Positions 1 to 5,300 of a stretch of DNA of 5,300 bases are shown piece by piece. This DNA is from Cryomorphaceae bacterium (GTDB taxonomy: Bacteria; Bacteroidota; Bacteroidia; Flavobacteriales; Schleiferiaceae). The stretch's first letter is position 1. Each line of letters starts with the position of its first letter. The stretch lies in assembly GCA_949547975.1 (NCBI GenBank), contig CATITW010000373.1:1-5300 (forward strand). Reading direction: 5' to 3'. The notes under the pieces are model-generated. The model was not told where the DNA came from, did not search any database, and saw only the letters and a list, made by a program, of their open reading frames with translations. The position numbers and the translations under genes were made by a program.

Positions 1-190
1 ACGATAGCGTATGCTCGCGGATTCCGATCACACCGCCTATCCAAGTTCTTCTCGAGTGCCTGAGCACACCATCTTCGAGTGCTCTGGTCAACATCTAGTG
101 AGCAGAGTAGGTGTGAGGTATCAAAACGAGTGTAAAGCTTACGGCGTAATTCGGACGTTGCCGATTGGGAGAGTTGCCATGGTAAACAAC
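1..190 (-). other. Left flank; probable start of a second cassette, no confident gene
   Basis: Read on the minus strand, this stretch begins with the core GTTGTTTACC that closes the attC-like site and runs off the left window edge. If that core is a cassette junction, this is the 5' end of the next cassette. I see no convincing gene. The ATG just after the core (180-178) opens only a 13-codon frame ending at 139. A later ATG (94-92) opens 31 codons to the window edge, with no ribosome binding site and no recognisable motif. By eye the stretch is about half GC, so it is less AT-rich than the lipoprotein gene. A plus-strand frame at 11-241 runs into the arm of the inverted repeat and is unlikely to be real. 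Confidence 0.35.
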
Positions 191-195
191 GGTTG

Positions 196-369
196 GGCTA
201 TGCGTAGTGCGGGATTTTTGAACCCGAACCTTTCGGTTTAGCACTTACATTAGCCAAAGCTACGCTTTGTGTTTTTAACTTATTATTTTCTAAAACGTCA
301 AAGCGTAGCTTTGGCGGAATAGAAGTACTGACTTTTCGGCTTTCACTTTTGCCCGCATTACGTATAGCC
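196..369. repeat. 18-bp outer stem of the attC-like site
   Basis: The left arm 196-213 reads GGCTATGCGTAGTGCGGG and the right arm 352-369 reads CCCGCATTACGTATAGCC. They are complementary at 16 of 18 positions. The two differences are G.T wobbles if the plus strand folds and A.C mismatches if the minus strand folds, so the plus strand forms the better hairpin. Confidence 0.85.
253..315. repeat. Perfect 17-bp inner inverted repeat
   Basis: The left arm 253-269 (GCCAAAGCTACGCTTTG) and the right arm 299-315 (CAAAGCGTAGCTTTGGC) are exact reverse complements around a 29-nt AT-rich loop (270-298). Within the loop GTTTT (271-275) and AAAAC (292-296) could extend the pairing. Each arm is also nearly self-complementary (CAAAGC, 3 nt, GCTTTG), so it could form either one long hairpin or two small ones. 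It occupies the tip of the larger inverted repeat, where attC sites carry their variable terminal structure. Confidence 0.85.
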
Positions 370-379
370 ATTGTTGTAC

Positions 380-1204
380 TTAGTGATTTTTTAATTTCAA
401 TTCGATTATATGTTTCCCGAGAACGAAATCGTCTGTGATTACTTTCTTTCCTTTATGATTTATTGTTTCGTGAATAAATTCAGTTAAAATAAACCTGTCA
501 TTTTCAAACTTCCAATTGAATTGTTCAAACTCGTTATTCTCAGAATTTATAAATGTAATAACATCTAAATTCTTATGTGGATGAAGCGTCCCAAAATAAT
601 TTCTAACTTCATATTTTTCAAACCCTTTAAAGTTGACTAAATCTCCATTTTTTTCAAAGATTACGGTTTCGCTGTTCTTTATGTTTTCATAAGTTCCAGA
701 AATAAGATTTTCATTGAAGTAATCAGTTATTCTACTACTTATTTTATGAACTCTATCTTGATTTTCAAGCAGTTTTCTCAAATCTTTTCTCCTACTAAAA
801 ACATAATTAGTTGAATCATTATTTTCTTGATTAGGCAAATGTTTTAAGAGTAACTCGTTATCTTCTTTGAATAAAGCATATTTACCGCTAAAAGAATCAA
901 ATACAACTAAAGTATCAGAGTCATAATTCAGTTTTTCATTCAATTCTATGATGGAACCATAACTTTTTAACGAATCATTTTTTATTTCCAACATAATAGC
1001 AAACCAAGTTGGTGGTTGAATTCTGTATTTTGCTATTTGTTTCTCGGCAAGTATTTTATCAAAATAATTATTCAGTCCCCAAACACCATTTAATTCAGAC
1101 TTATTCGATTGAGGTTTTTCCAATTCGATATTCTCCTTTTTTTGGCTCGAATTACAGCTCAAAAAAAGAAAAATAATTGGTATGTAAATTGCGTTTCTCA
1201 TCAT
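380..1204 (-). CDS. Putative cassette-borne lipoprotein, function unknown
   Basis: Predicted protein of 274 residues. It starts with a short basic region, a hydrophobic stretch (about residues 5-15) and a lipobox ending FLFLSC with the acceptor cysteine at about residue 17, so it is probably exported and lipid-anchored after signal peptidase II cleavage. The rest is polar and rich in Lys, Asn and Glu. A segment around 38-47 (LNGVWGLNNY) followed by alternating hydrophobic stretches is reminiscent of small beta-barrel or lipocalin-like lipoproteins, but I recognise no family. ATG at 1204 is preferred over the in-frame TTG at 1213 because AAGGAG lies 9 nt upstream of it; ATG at 1201 is also possible. 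Sampled lines are about 28% GC against 57-60% in recJ and the recombinase gene, consistent with transfer. The TAA stop (382-380) overlaps the first core of the attC-like site, leaving no spare sequence, as is common in cassettes. Confidence 0.8.
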   Translation of the reverse strand: MMRNAIYIPIIFLFLSCNSSQKKENIELEKPQSNKSELNGVWGLNNYFDKILAEKQIAKYRIQPPTWFAIMLEIKNDSLKSYGSIIELNEKLNYDSDTLVVFDSFSGKYALFKEDNELLLKHLPNQENNDSTNYVFSRRKDLRKLLENQDRVHKISSRITDYFNENLISGTYENIKNSETVIFEKNGDLVNFKGFEKYEVRNYFGTLHPHKNLDVITFINSENNEFEQFNWKFENDRFILTEFIHETINHKGKKVITDDFVLGKHIIELKLKNH

Positions 1205-1214
1205 TAAGTACAAC
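1205..1214 (-). repeat. Cassette 5' core, inverted copy of 373-382
   Basis: On the minus strand this reads GTTGTACTTA. The plus strand at 373-382 carries the identical 10-mer, and similarity continues for five more bases (GTGAT against ATGAT). The two copies therefore bracket the lipoprotein gene as inverted repeats, the 5' copy just upstream of the start codon and the 3' copy overlapping the stop codon. I read this copy as the recombined core at the platform-cassette junction. Confidence 0.7.
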
Positions 1215-1219
1215 TCCTT
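1214..1219 (-). promoter_or_regulatory. Shine-Dalgarno sequence at the platform-cassette junction
   Basis: AAGGAG on the minus strand, 9 nt before the ATG at 1204. Five of its six bases lie on the recombinase side of the presumed junction, and the last G is the G of the GTTGTAC core. If cutting occurs after that G, the ribosome binding site belongs to the platform and stays in place when cassettes change. Bacteroidota often do without strong Shine-Dalgarno sequences, which makes a clear one here more notable. Confidence 0.6.
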
Positions 1220-1410
1220 ATATGAGATGGTTGCTGCCCTGCGGAAAGCGATTCAGTCAATGGGAATTGAATTGAACATGAATATGTGCTTTTTTGGGGA
1301 GTGTTATCTCGGGTGGAAGTTCTATTGGTTTGTTACAGAGATGAATATATGATTTTTCTTCGGGGGTGTCACACAAATAATCACATTTTTCGCACAACTA
1401 GGTCCTTGTT

Positions 1411-2583
1411 TTAGAGCGGCGTATCGAGATCCTTTCCGGGAATGGGGCTCGGTGGCGGTAAGGGCGGTTGTTGCGGCCCAGCTTTGCGTATGGCGACGTC
1501 TAAGGGACTTTCAATCGAGAGTGTTGTGCTTTTCGCAACGTGAGTATAAATCATCGTGGTTTCAGGTTTCGAGTGGCCTAGTAATTCTTGTATATGCCGC
1601 AGGTCTACGCCGTTTTCGAGCATGTGTGTGGCGTAGCTGTGGCGCAGCATATGTGGGGTGATGCGCGCGGTTACGCCGGCTCTTTTTGCGGCGGCGCGAA
1701 CGATGTTGGCGACGGAGGTTGGGCTGTAGGGCTTGTCCTTTGGGCCTTCGAACAGGTAGTGTTTCGGGCGGTAGAAGCGGAGGTATTCTTCGAGGAGTGG
1801 AAGTAGGCTTTTGGGTAGAGGCAGTAGCCGCTCTTTGCTCCATTTGGCTTGGCGGATGTGTAGTGTTCCGCGTTCGAAGTTGACGTCGGTGAGTGCGAGA
1901 TGCAGGAGTTCGCCGCGTCGTATGCCGCAGGAGTAGAGCATGGTGATGATTAGGCGGTGCTTGATGTTTTGGGTGCGTGCGATCATGCGCAAGACGGTTT
2001 CTAAGGCAAGTACTTTGGGTAGAGTGGATTCCTTTCGCGGACGTACGAGCGTGGTGGGGAGGATGGGATTATTGTGGAGGGCGAGGAGAAGTTTTAGGGC
2101 AGAGACGAATTGGCGTTGGGTGCTGTTGGAGTGCTTGAAGAGATGCGCGGAGCGATAGGCATCGATCTGTTCGAGGGTGTAGTTGTTGGGTGTGCTTGGG
2201 TGGAGTCCGATGATGAGTTTAGTGGCGAAGGAGACGTAGGTGTCGATGGTGTTTTGGGCGTAGCCGCGGGCGTAGAGCATGTCGAGGTAGGCGTGCATGA
2301 GCGGGATGTGTTCGGCGGGGAGGTTGGAGAGTTGGGCGGTGGGTAGGGGTTTGGGTGTGACCACTTCGAGAGATCCGAAGGGGGCCATGGAGGTTTGTAA
2401 TTGGGCCCAATTGTTCTTTGAATACCCCAGCAGCCAGCATTTGAACTCTTTGTTCCAGGTGGCGCCGATGCGAACGAGCATGCGGTTTAAGGGTCGGTGG
2501 AAAGGGGTGCGGAGTGAGAAATAGCGGCCGGTGGAGTCGCGGAAATCGCCGACGGTGACGACAAAATGTTTGGGGTTAGGCAT
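1411..2583 (-). CDS. Tyrosine recombinase (Xer/integron-integrase-like)
   Basis: Predicted protein of 390 residues from ATG 2583; an in-frame TTG at 2640 would add 19 residues but has no supporting ribosome binding site. The catalytic set is complete: R222 (GIRRGEL), K250 (KWSKERLLPL), H311 and R314 (PHMLRHSYATH), H337 (LLGHSKPETT) and Y346 (MIYTH). Domains in order: an extra N-terminal module at about 4-75 (with ATWNKEFKCWLL), a SAM-like core-binding domain at about 87-172, the catalytic domain at about 190-350, then SPLD (359-362) and a proline-rich tail. It should cut and rejoin DNA through a 3'-phosphotyrosine bond. K250 to H311 is 61 residues, as in Xer proteins; IntI proteins carry an additional segment there. 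Its base composition resembles recJ upstream. The gene-free platform and the cassette lie directly downstream in the same orientation, which suggests it acts on them. Recombinase class is near certain; the integron role is inferred. Confidence 0.93.
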   Translation of the reverse strand: MPNPKHFVVTVGDFRDSTGRYFSLRTPFHRPLNRMLVRIGATWNKEFKCWLLGYSKNNWAQLQTSMAPFGSLEVVTPKPLPTAQLSNLPAEHIPLMHAYLDMLYARGYAQNTIDTYVSFATKLIIGLHPSTPNNYTLEQIDAYRSAHLFKHSNSTQRQFVSALKLLLALHNNPILPTTLVRPRKESTLPKVLALETVLRMIARTQNIKHRLIITMLYSCGIRRGELLHLALTDVNFERGTLHIRQAKWSKERLLPLPKSLLPLLEEYLRFYRPKHYLFEGPKDKPYSPTSVANIVRAAAKRAGVTARITPHMLRHSYATHMLENGVDLRHIQELLGHSKPETTMIYTHVAKSTTLSIESPLDVAIRKAGPQQPPLPPPSPIPGKDLDTPL

Positions 2584-2673
2584 CTTGAATGGGGTTAACG
2601 CTGGTCCAATAAGATGCGAAAGCGGGAGGGGGAGTTGCAAGAATTGTGGAAAACTACCGGTTGTGCACAGCGC

Positions 2674-4395
2674 TTAGGGCACGGGGTGATCGTGGTTGCT
2701 GGCGCGGAGGTCTTCGAAGTAGAGCTCTAGGGTGGAGTTGCCGCGGAAGTGGTTGAGGGTGAGGCTGACGATCGCATCGAAGGGTTGGCCGCTTTCGAGC
2801 AGGGGCAGATGTGGTGCTGCGCCGAAGGCGATGCCGTGGAAGGAGGAGACGGCGCCGGGCTGGGTGACGTGCAGTTTGAGGTGTTCTCCCGTTTTCCCTA
2901 CGGCGCGTGCTGGGGAGGCGAGGGTGAGGTTGTGGAGCAGGAAGGTGGGGGTGGTGTTTTGCGGTCCGTGTGGGGCGTATTGACGCAAGATGTCATGGAA
3001 GCGCGTAGTGAATTGGTCCAGGTGGGCTGGGGCGTCATAGTGGAGGACGGGCTCGAGCTGGTTTGGGGAGAGGTGCTCGGCGCAATAGGCTTCGAAGGCT
3101 CGCTTGAAATGGGGCAATTGGCTTTCGTGCAATGTCATTCCCGCAGCGTAGGTATGGCCGCCGAACTGGATGAGGTGCGCTTCGCATGCTTCTAGGGCCT
3201 CGTAGAGGTCGAAATTGGTCACAGAGCGTGCTGAACCGGCTAATGTATCGCCACTTTTTGTCAGCACAATCGTAGGGCGGTAGCGGTGTTCCACCACTTT
3301 GCTAGCCACAATCCCGACAACGCCTTTGTGCCAATTCTCTTTGTACAACACGTTCGAATAGGGAAAATCATCGGTGGCCAATTCCTCCAACGCCTCCTCA
3401 TACATCACCCCCTGAATCTCCCTGCGCTCCTCGTTAAACGCTTGAATGCGCTCGGCAAGATCACGCTGCTCCTCGACATTTTTTGAGCGCAACAGCTCTA
3501 CAGCGCGCAATCCACTTTCTATCCGTCCCGCAGCATTGATGCGCGGCCCAATCGTAAAGCCGAGGTCGCGAAATACGAGGGAAGACTCCTTTTTTCCAGC
3601 AACGGCGATCAGCGCCTTGATGCCCGCACGTGCCTCGCCACGGCGCAGACGTTCCATGCCGTAGTGCGCGAGAATGCGGTTCTCTCCGTCCACGGGAACG
3701 ATGTCTGCCGCGATGGAGATCGCACACAAATCGAGAAGCGGGTAGAGGTAATGTTCTAGGGGAAGTCCCCATCTATCGCACAGCGCATGGGCGAGTTTAA
3801 AGCCTACGCCACAGCCGGAGAGTTCCTTGAAGGGGTAGAGGCAATCGCTGCGCTTTGGATTCAGTATGGCGGCCGCTCTCGGTAGCTGGCCTTCGGGGCG
3901 GTGGTGGTCACAGACGATCACGTCGATCCCGAGTTTTCGGGCGTGGGCGATCTGATCAAAAGCTTTCGTTCCGCAATCTAAGGCGATAAGTAGGGTGACG
4001 CCCAGCTCTGCGGCCAGGTTGATGCCGTCGAAGGAGAGTCCATACCCTTCTTTGTAGCGGTCGGGGATGTAGGCTTCGATGGGAAATTTGCCGTCGAGAA
4101 ATTCACAGAGTAGGGCCACGGAGGTGGTGCCGTCCACATCGTAGTCTCCGAAAATCATGACATGCTCACGGGCGATGCGTGCCTTTTCGATGCGTTCCAC
4201 AGCGGCCTCCATGTCTTTCATGCGCAGGGGCTCGTGCAGGTGCTTAAGGTCGGGTCGGAAGAAGGTGCGCGCCTGGTCGAAATCCGTGATGCCGCGCTGC
4301 ACGAGGAGTTGGGCGAGGAGCGGATCTTTGGTGACGGTTTGGGCAAGTTCTTCTACGGCTCCCGCATTGGGCGTGTCGTGCGGCGTCCAGCGCAT
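2674..4395 (-). CDS. recJ: Single-stranded-DNA-specific exonuclease RecJ
   Basis: Protein of 573 residues, a normal length for bacterial RecJ. It degrades single-stranded DNA 5' to 3' and works in RecFOR recombination, base excision and mismatch repair. The DHH phosphoesterase motifs are intact: DYDVDG (84-89), DCG (140-142), the DHH motif within VCDHH (161-165), and ADIVP (230-234). The link to the second domain carries GPRINAAGR (283-291), then NWHKGVVGIVASK (354-366), and the DHHA1 signature GGHTYAAGM lies at 412-420. A C-terminal region from about 450 fits the OB-fold domain. The start is fixed by its position 2 nt after the aroF stop, with an A-rich stretch (AAAAAAGAA) upstream serving as a possible ribosome site. 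The tight spacing suggests co-transcription with aroF. The gene ends 90 nt before the recombinase ATG. Confidence 0.97.
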   Translation of the reverse strand: MRWTPHDTPNAGAVEELAQTVTKDPLLAQLLVQRGITDFDQARTFFRPDLKHLHEPLRMKDMEAAVERIEKARIAREHVMIFGDYDVDGTTSVALLCEFLDGKFPIEAYIPDRYKEGYGLSFDGINLAAELGVTLLIALDCGTKAFDQIAHARKLGIDVIVCDHHRPEGQLPRAAAILNPKRSDCLYPFKELSGCGVGFKLAHALCDRWGLPLEHYLYPLLDLCAISIAADIVPVDGENRILAHYGMERLRRGEARAGIKALIAVAGKKESSLVFRDLGFTIGPRINAAGRIESGLRAVELLRSKNVEEQRDLAERIQAFNEERREIQGVMYEEALEELATDDFPYSNVLYKENWHKGVVGIVASKVVEHRYRPTIVLTKSGDTLAGSARSVTNFDLYEALEACEAHLIQFGGHTYAAGMTLHESQLPHFKRAFEAYCAEHLSPNQLEPVLHYDAPAHLDQFTTRFHDILRQYAPHGPQNTTPTFLLHNLTLASPARAVGKTGEHLKLHVTQPGAVSSFHGIAFGAAPHLPLLESGQPFDAIVSLTLNHFRGNSTLELYFEDLRASNHDHPVP

Positions 4396-4397
4396 GG

Positions 4398-5300
4398 CTA
4401 TTCTTTTTTGATCAGCGACGTTTGGAAGTCGACGCTGTATTTGTGGACTAAGGCAAAAAGTTCATGGATAAATTCCGGCGACATGCCTTTACTTTCGGCC
4501 AGTGCCGTCTGCTCTTGGACCAATTTCATCCACCGGTCCATCTGAAAAATCGACAGTCCTTCGCGCTCTTTGATGGCCGCAATGTCCTTGACTTTTTCAA
4601 ACCTTTTTTTCAGCACGACGACCATCTCCTGATCCAGTACATCGAGCGCTTCCCGGAGCTCGGCGAGGTCTGAATGTGTCGCCGTGGGGCGCTCGACGTG
4701 AATTTTTAATTGGCGAATGATGTTACCCAAACGTTCTGGCGTGATCTGCTGTGCGGCATCACTCAGTGCACCATCCGGGTTGCGGTGGCTTTCGATCATC
4801 AGTCCGTCCATCCCGAGGTCCATCGCTACTTGGCTGATCTCCTCCACCAGTCTGCGGTCCCCCGCGATATGACTTGGGTCACAAACGATCTTCACCTCTG
4901 GCATCAGGGCGCGTAAATCAAAGCTGTGCTGCCATCCTGGCGCATTGCGGTACACGCTCTTTGCCGTAGAGAAGAAGCCGCGATGTACGGCGGCAACTCT
5001 TGAAACGCCTACTTTTTGGAAGCGCTCGATCGCACCCGCCCACAAACCGATCTCGGCATGAATAGGGTTCTTGACAAATACGGGAACATCCACCCCGCGC
5101 AACGCTTCGGCAATCTCTTGCACATAAAACGGGTTCACGGTAGTGCGTGCACCGATCCACAGTACGTCGGCACCCGCCTTCAGGGCAACCTCTACATGTT
5201 CGCTATTGGCAACTTCCACCGTCACAGGAGTGTCTATGGCTTTTCCAGCCTCGATGAGCCACTGCATGGCCTCGGCGCCTACACCTTCAAAACTTCCCGG
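4398..5300 (-). CDS. aroF: Bifunctional DAHP synthase / chorismate mutase (5' end outside window)
   Basis: The frame stays open to the right edge. The codons upstream of the ATG at 5267 encode PGSFEGVGAEA, a conserved DAHP synthase segment, so that ATG is internal and about 60 N-terminal residues are missing. The visible 300 residues contain the synthase domain (about 1-200): IGARTT (49-54), VKNP (76-79), HRGF (106-109), CDPSH (140-144), ESH (170-172) and SDAAQQ (180-185), which supply substrate and metal ligands. An AroQ-type chorismate mutase follows at about 212-296. Candidate active-site residues there, by comparison with the E. coli P-protein, are R216, R233, K244, D255, R256, S289 and Q293. 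The enzyme condenses phosphoenolpyruvate with erythrose 4-phosphate and rearranges chorismate to prephenate, at the entry and the Phe/Tyr branch of the shikimate pathway. The fused mutase probably also mediates feedback control. Synthase followed by mutase is the order typical of Bacteroidota. Confidence 0.95.
   Translation of the reverse strand, partial: PGSFEGVGAEAMQWLIEAGKAIDTPVTVEVANSEHVEVALKAGADVLWIGARTTVNPFYVQEIAEALRGVDVPVFVKNPIHAEIGLWAGAIERFQKVGVSRVAAVHRGFFSTAKSVYRNAPGWQHSFDLRALMPEVKIVCDPSHIAGDRRLVEEISQVAMDLGMDGLMIESHRNPDGALSDAAQQITPERLGNIIRQLKIHVERPTATHSDLAELREALDVLDQEMVVVLKKRFEKVKDIAAIKEREGLSIFQMDRWMKLVQEQTALAESKGMSPEFIHELFALVHKYSVDFQTSLIKKE

Larger units (their letters stand above)
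182..382 (-). other. attC-like structured recombination site (imperfect inverted repeat)
   Basis: About 200 bp that fold back on themselves. The outermost cores are ACAAC (186-190) and GTTGT (373-377), which pair. Inside them are unequal unpaired spacers (GGTTG at 191-195, ATT at 370-372), then an 18-bp stem (196-213 with 352-369), an imperfect middle section, and a perfect 17-bp stem (253-269 with 299-315) closing a 29-nt loop. This core, unpaired spacer, stem and variable terminal structure is the plan of integron attC sites. The site follows the lipoprotein stop codon directly; the stop overlaps its first core. It differs from textbook attC in length (longer than usual) and in cores that read GTTGTAC and GTTGTTT, not GTTRRRY. 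A miniature inverted-repeat element is the main alternative. Confidence 0.6.
190..1213 (-). mobile_element. Candidate gene cassette: lipoprotein gene plus attC-like site
   Basis: The boundaries assume cutting between G and TT of the cores GTTGTAC (1214-1208) and GTTGTTT (190-184), as in integrons. The unit is about 1,024 bp and holds one gene and one attC-like site, the standard cassette plan. The opening sequence GTTGTACTTA (1214-1205) is repeated as its exact reverse complement TAAGTACAAC at the start of the attC-like site (382-373). That is expected if both ends joined in a circular intermediate. The core after the site differs (GTTGTTTACC), as expected if it belongs to the next cassette. 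The gene is far more AT-rich than recJ and the recombinase gene, which suggests foreign origin. Mobility is inferred, and the exact cut points are uncertain by a few bases. Confidence 0.55.
1205..1410 (-). other. Gene-free platform region, candidate attI-like site and leader
   Basis: About 200 bp between the recombinase stop and the lipoprotein start, with no gene. Next to the junction, CAAC at 1211-1214 and GTTG at 1230-1233 on the plus strand bracket 15 bp, a plausible simple recombinase site. A second core-like heptamer, GTTGTGC on the minus strand (1398-1392), lies just past the recombinase stop. An 8-codon open frame on the minus strand (ATG 1279-1277, stop 1255-1253) could be a leader but has no visible ribosome binding site. 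AT-rich stretches such as TATATTCA near 1345 could belong to a promoter for the cassette, but no clear match to the Bacteroidota pattern (TTTG, then TAnnTTTG) is present. Calling this attI is inference from position. Confidence 0.35.

Noticed and set aside
1..94. Minus-strand 31-codon open frame starting at ATG 94-92 and running off the edge
   Set aside because: No ribosome binding site, no motif, too short to support as a gene.
224..236. Rho-independent terminator (CCGAA, 3 nt, TTCGG)
   Set aside because: The stem is only 5 bp and no clear run of T follows on either strand; it is part of the larger inverted repeat.
11..241. Plus-strand open frame of 76 codons at the left edge
   Set aside because: It runs through the outer arm of the inverted repeat, has no ribosome binding site or recognisable motif, and opposes all supported genes.
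182..382. Miniature inverted-repeat transposable element or IS remnant
   Set aside because: No transposase and no target-site duplication at the ends; the best 10-bp match is with 1205-1214 rather than between the two ends. Kept as the main alternative.
1205..1213. TTG at 1213 as lipoprotein start
   Set aside because: It falls inside the core sequence immediately after AAGGAG, with no spacing, while ATG 1204 is 9 nt downstream of it.
2584..2640. TTG at 2640 as recombinase start
   Set aside because: The added 19 residues are not needed for the fold, no ribosome binding site precedes it, and ATG 2583 is in frame. Not fully excluded.
2584..2673. LexA-type operator upstream of the recombinase, as in classical integrons
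   Set aside because: No CTGT-N8-ACAG or similar palindrome is visible; TGTGCACA near 2662-2669 is a short palindrome without the required spacing.
2749..3195. Plus-strand open frame of 148 codons
   Set aside because: It lies entirely inside recJ on the opposite strand; the repetitive Gly/Val/Glu composition is what a GC-rich antisense frame gives.
1..5300. CRISPR arrays, tRNA or rRNA genes
   Set aside because: No regularly spaced repeats, and I saw no tRNA-like or rRNA-like sequence on either strand.

Overview
The window looks like a piece of a Bacteroidota chromosome (moderate confidence). Two housekeeping genes on the right point there. One is a DAHP synthase fused at its C-terminus to an AroQ-type chorismate mutase, an arrangement characteristic of Bacteroidota. 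The other is a RecJ of about 570 residues. All supported genes lie on the minus strand, so the biological order runs right to left. Sampled lines of recJ and the recombinase gene are about 57-60% GC, while sampled lines of the lipoprotein gene are about 28% GC.

Layout, right to left. (1) 5300-4398: aroF-type DAHP synthase/chorismate mutase, cut by the right window edge. (2) 4395-2674: recJ, starting 2 nt after the aroF stop, so probably co-transcribed. (3) 2583-1411: a tyrosine recombinase with all six catalytic residues, an extra N-terminal domain and a proline-rich tail. (4) 1410-1205: about 200 bp without a gene, interpreted as the recombination platform next to the recombinase. (5) 1204-380: an AT-rich gene for a small lipoprotein of unknown function. 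(6) 382-182: a roughly 200-bp imperfect inverted repeat built like an integron attC site. (7) 190-1: left flank with no confident gene, probably the start of a further cassette.

The most interesting reading is that 182-2583 is an integron-like system with a Xer-like recombinase rather than a classical IntI. Three sequence facts support it. The lipoprotein unit opens with GTTGTACTTA, and the reverse complement of exactly that 10-mer opens the attC-like site at its other end. The closing core of that site reads GTTGTTTACC instead, as expected if it belongs to the next cassette. The two base differences in the main 18-bp stem are G.T wobbles on one strand only, the plus strand, which is the bottom strand relative to cassette orientation and the strand classical integrons use. 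In addition, a Shine-Dalgarno sequence (AAGGAG) sits on the platform side of the junction, so the platform may supply translation initiation to whichever cassette lies first. The recombinase lacks the extra segment between its catalytic Lys and His that marks IntI, and it is transcribed in the same direction as the cassette, unlike most classical integrons. Mobility, recombination points and lipoprotein function are inference; with only one complete cassette visible, an array cannot be proven from this window.
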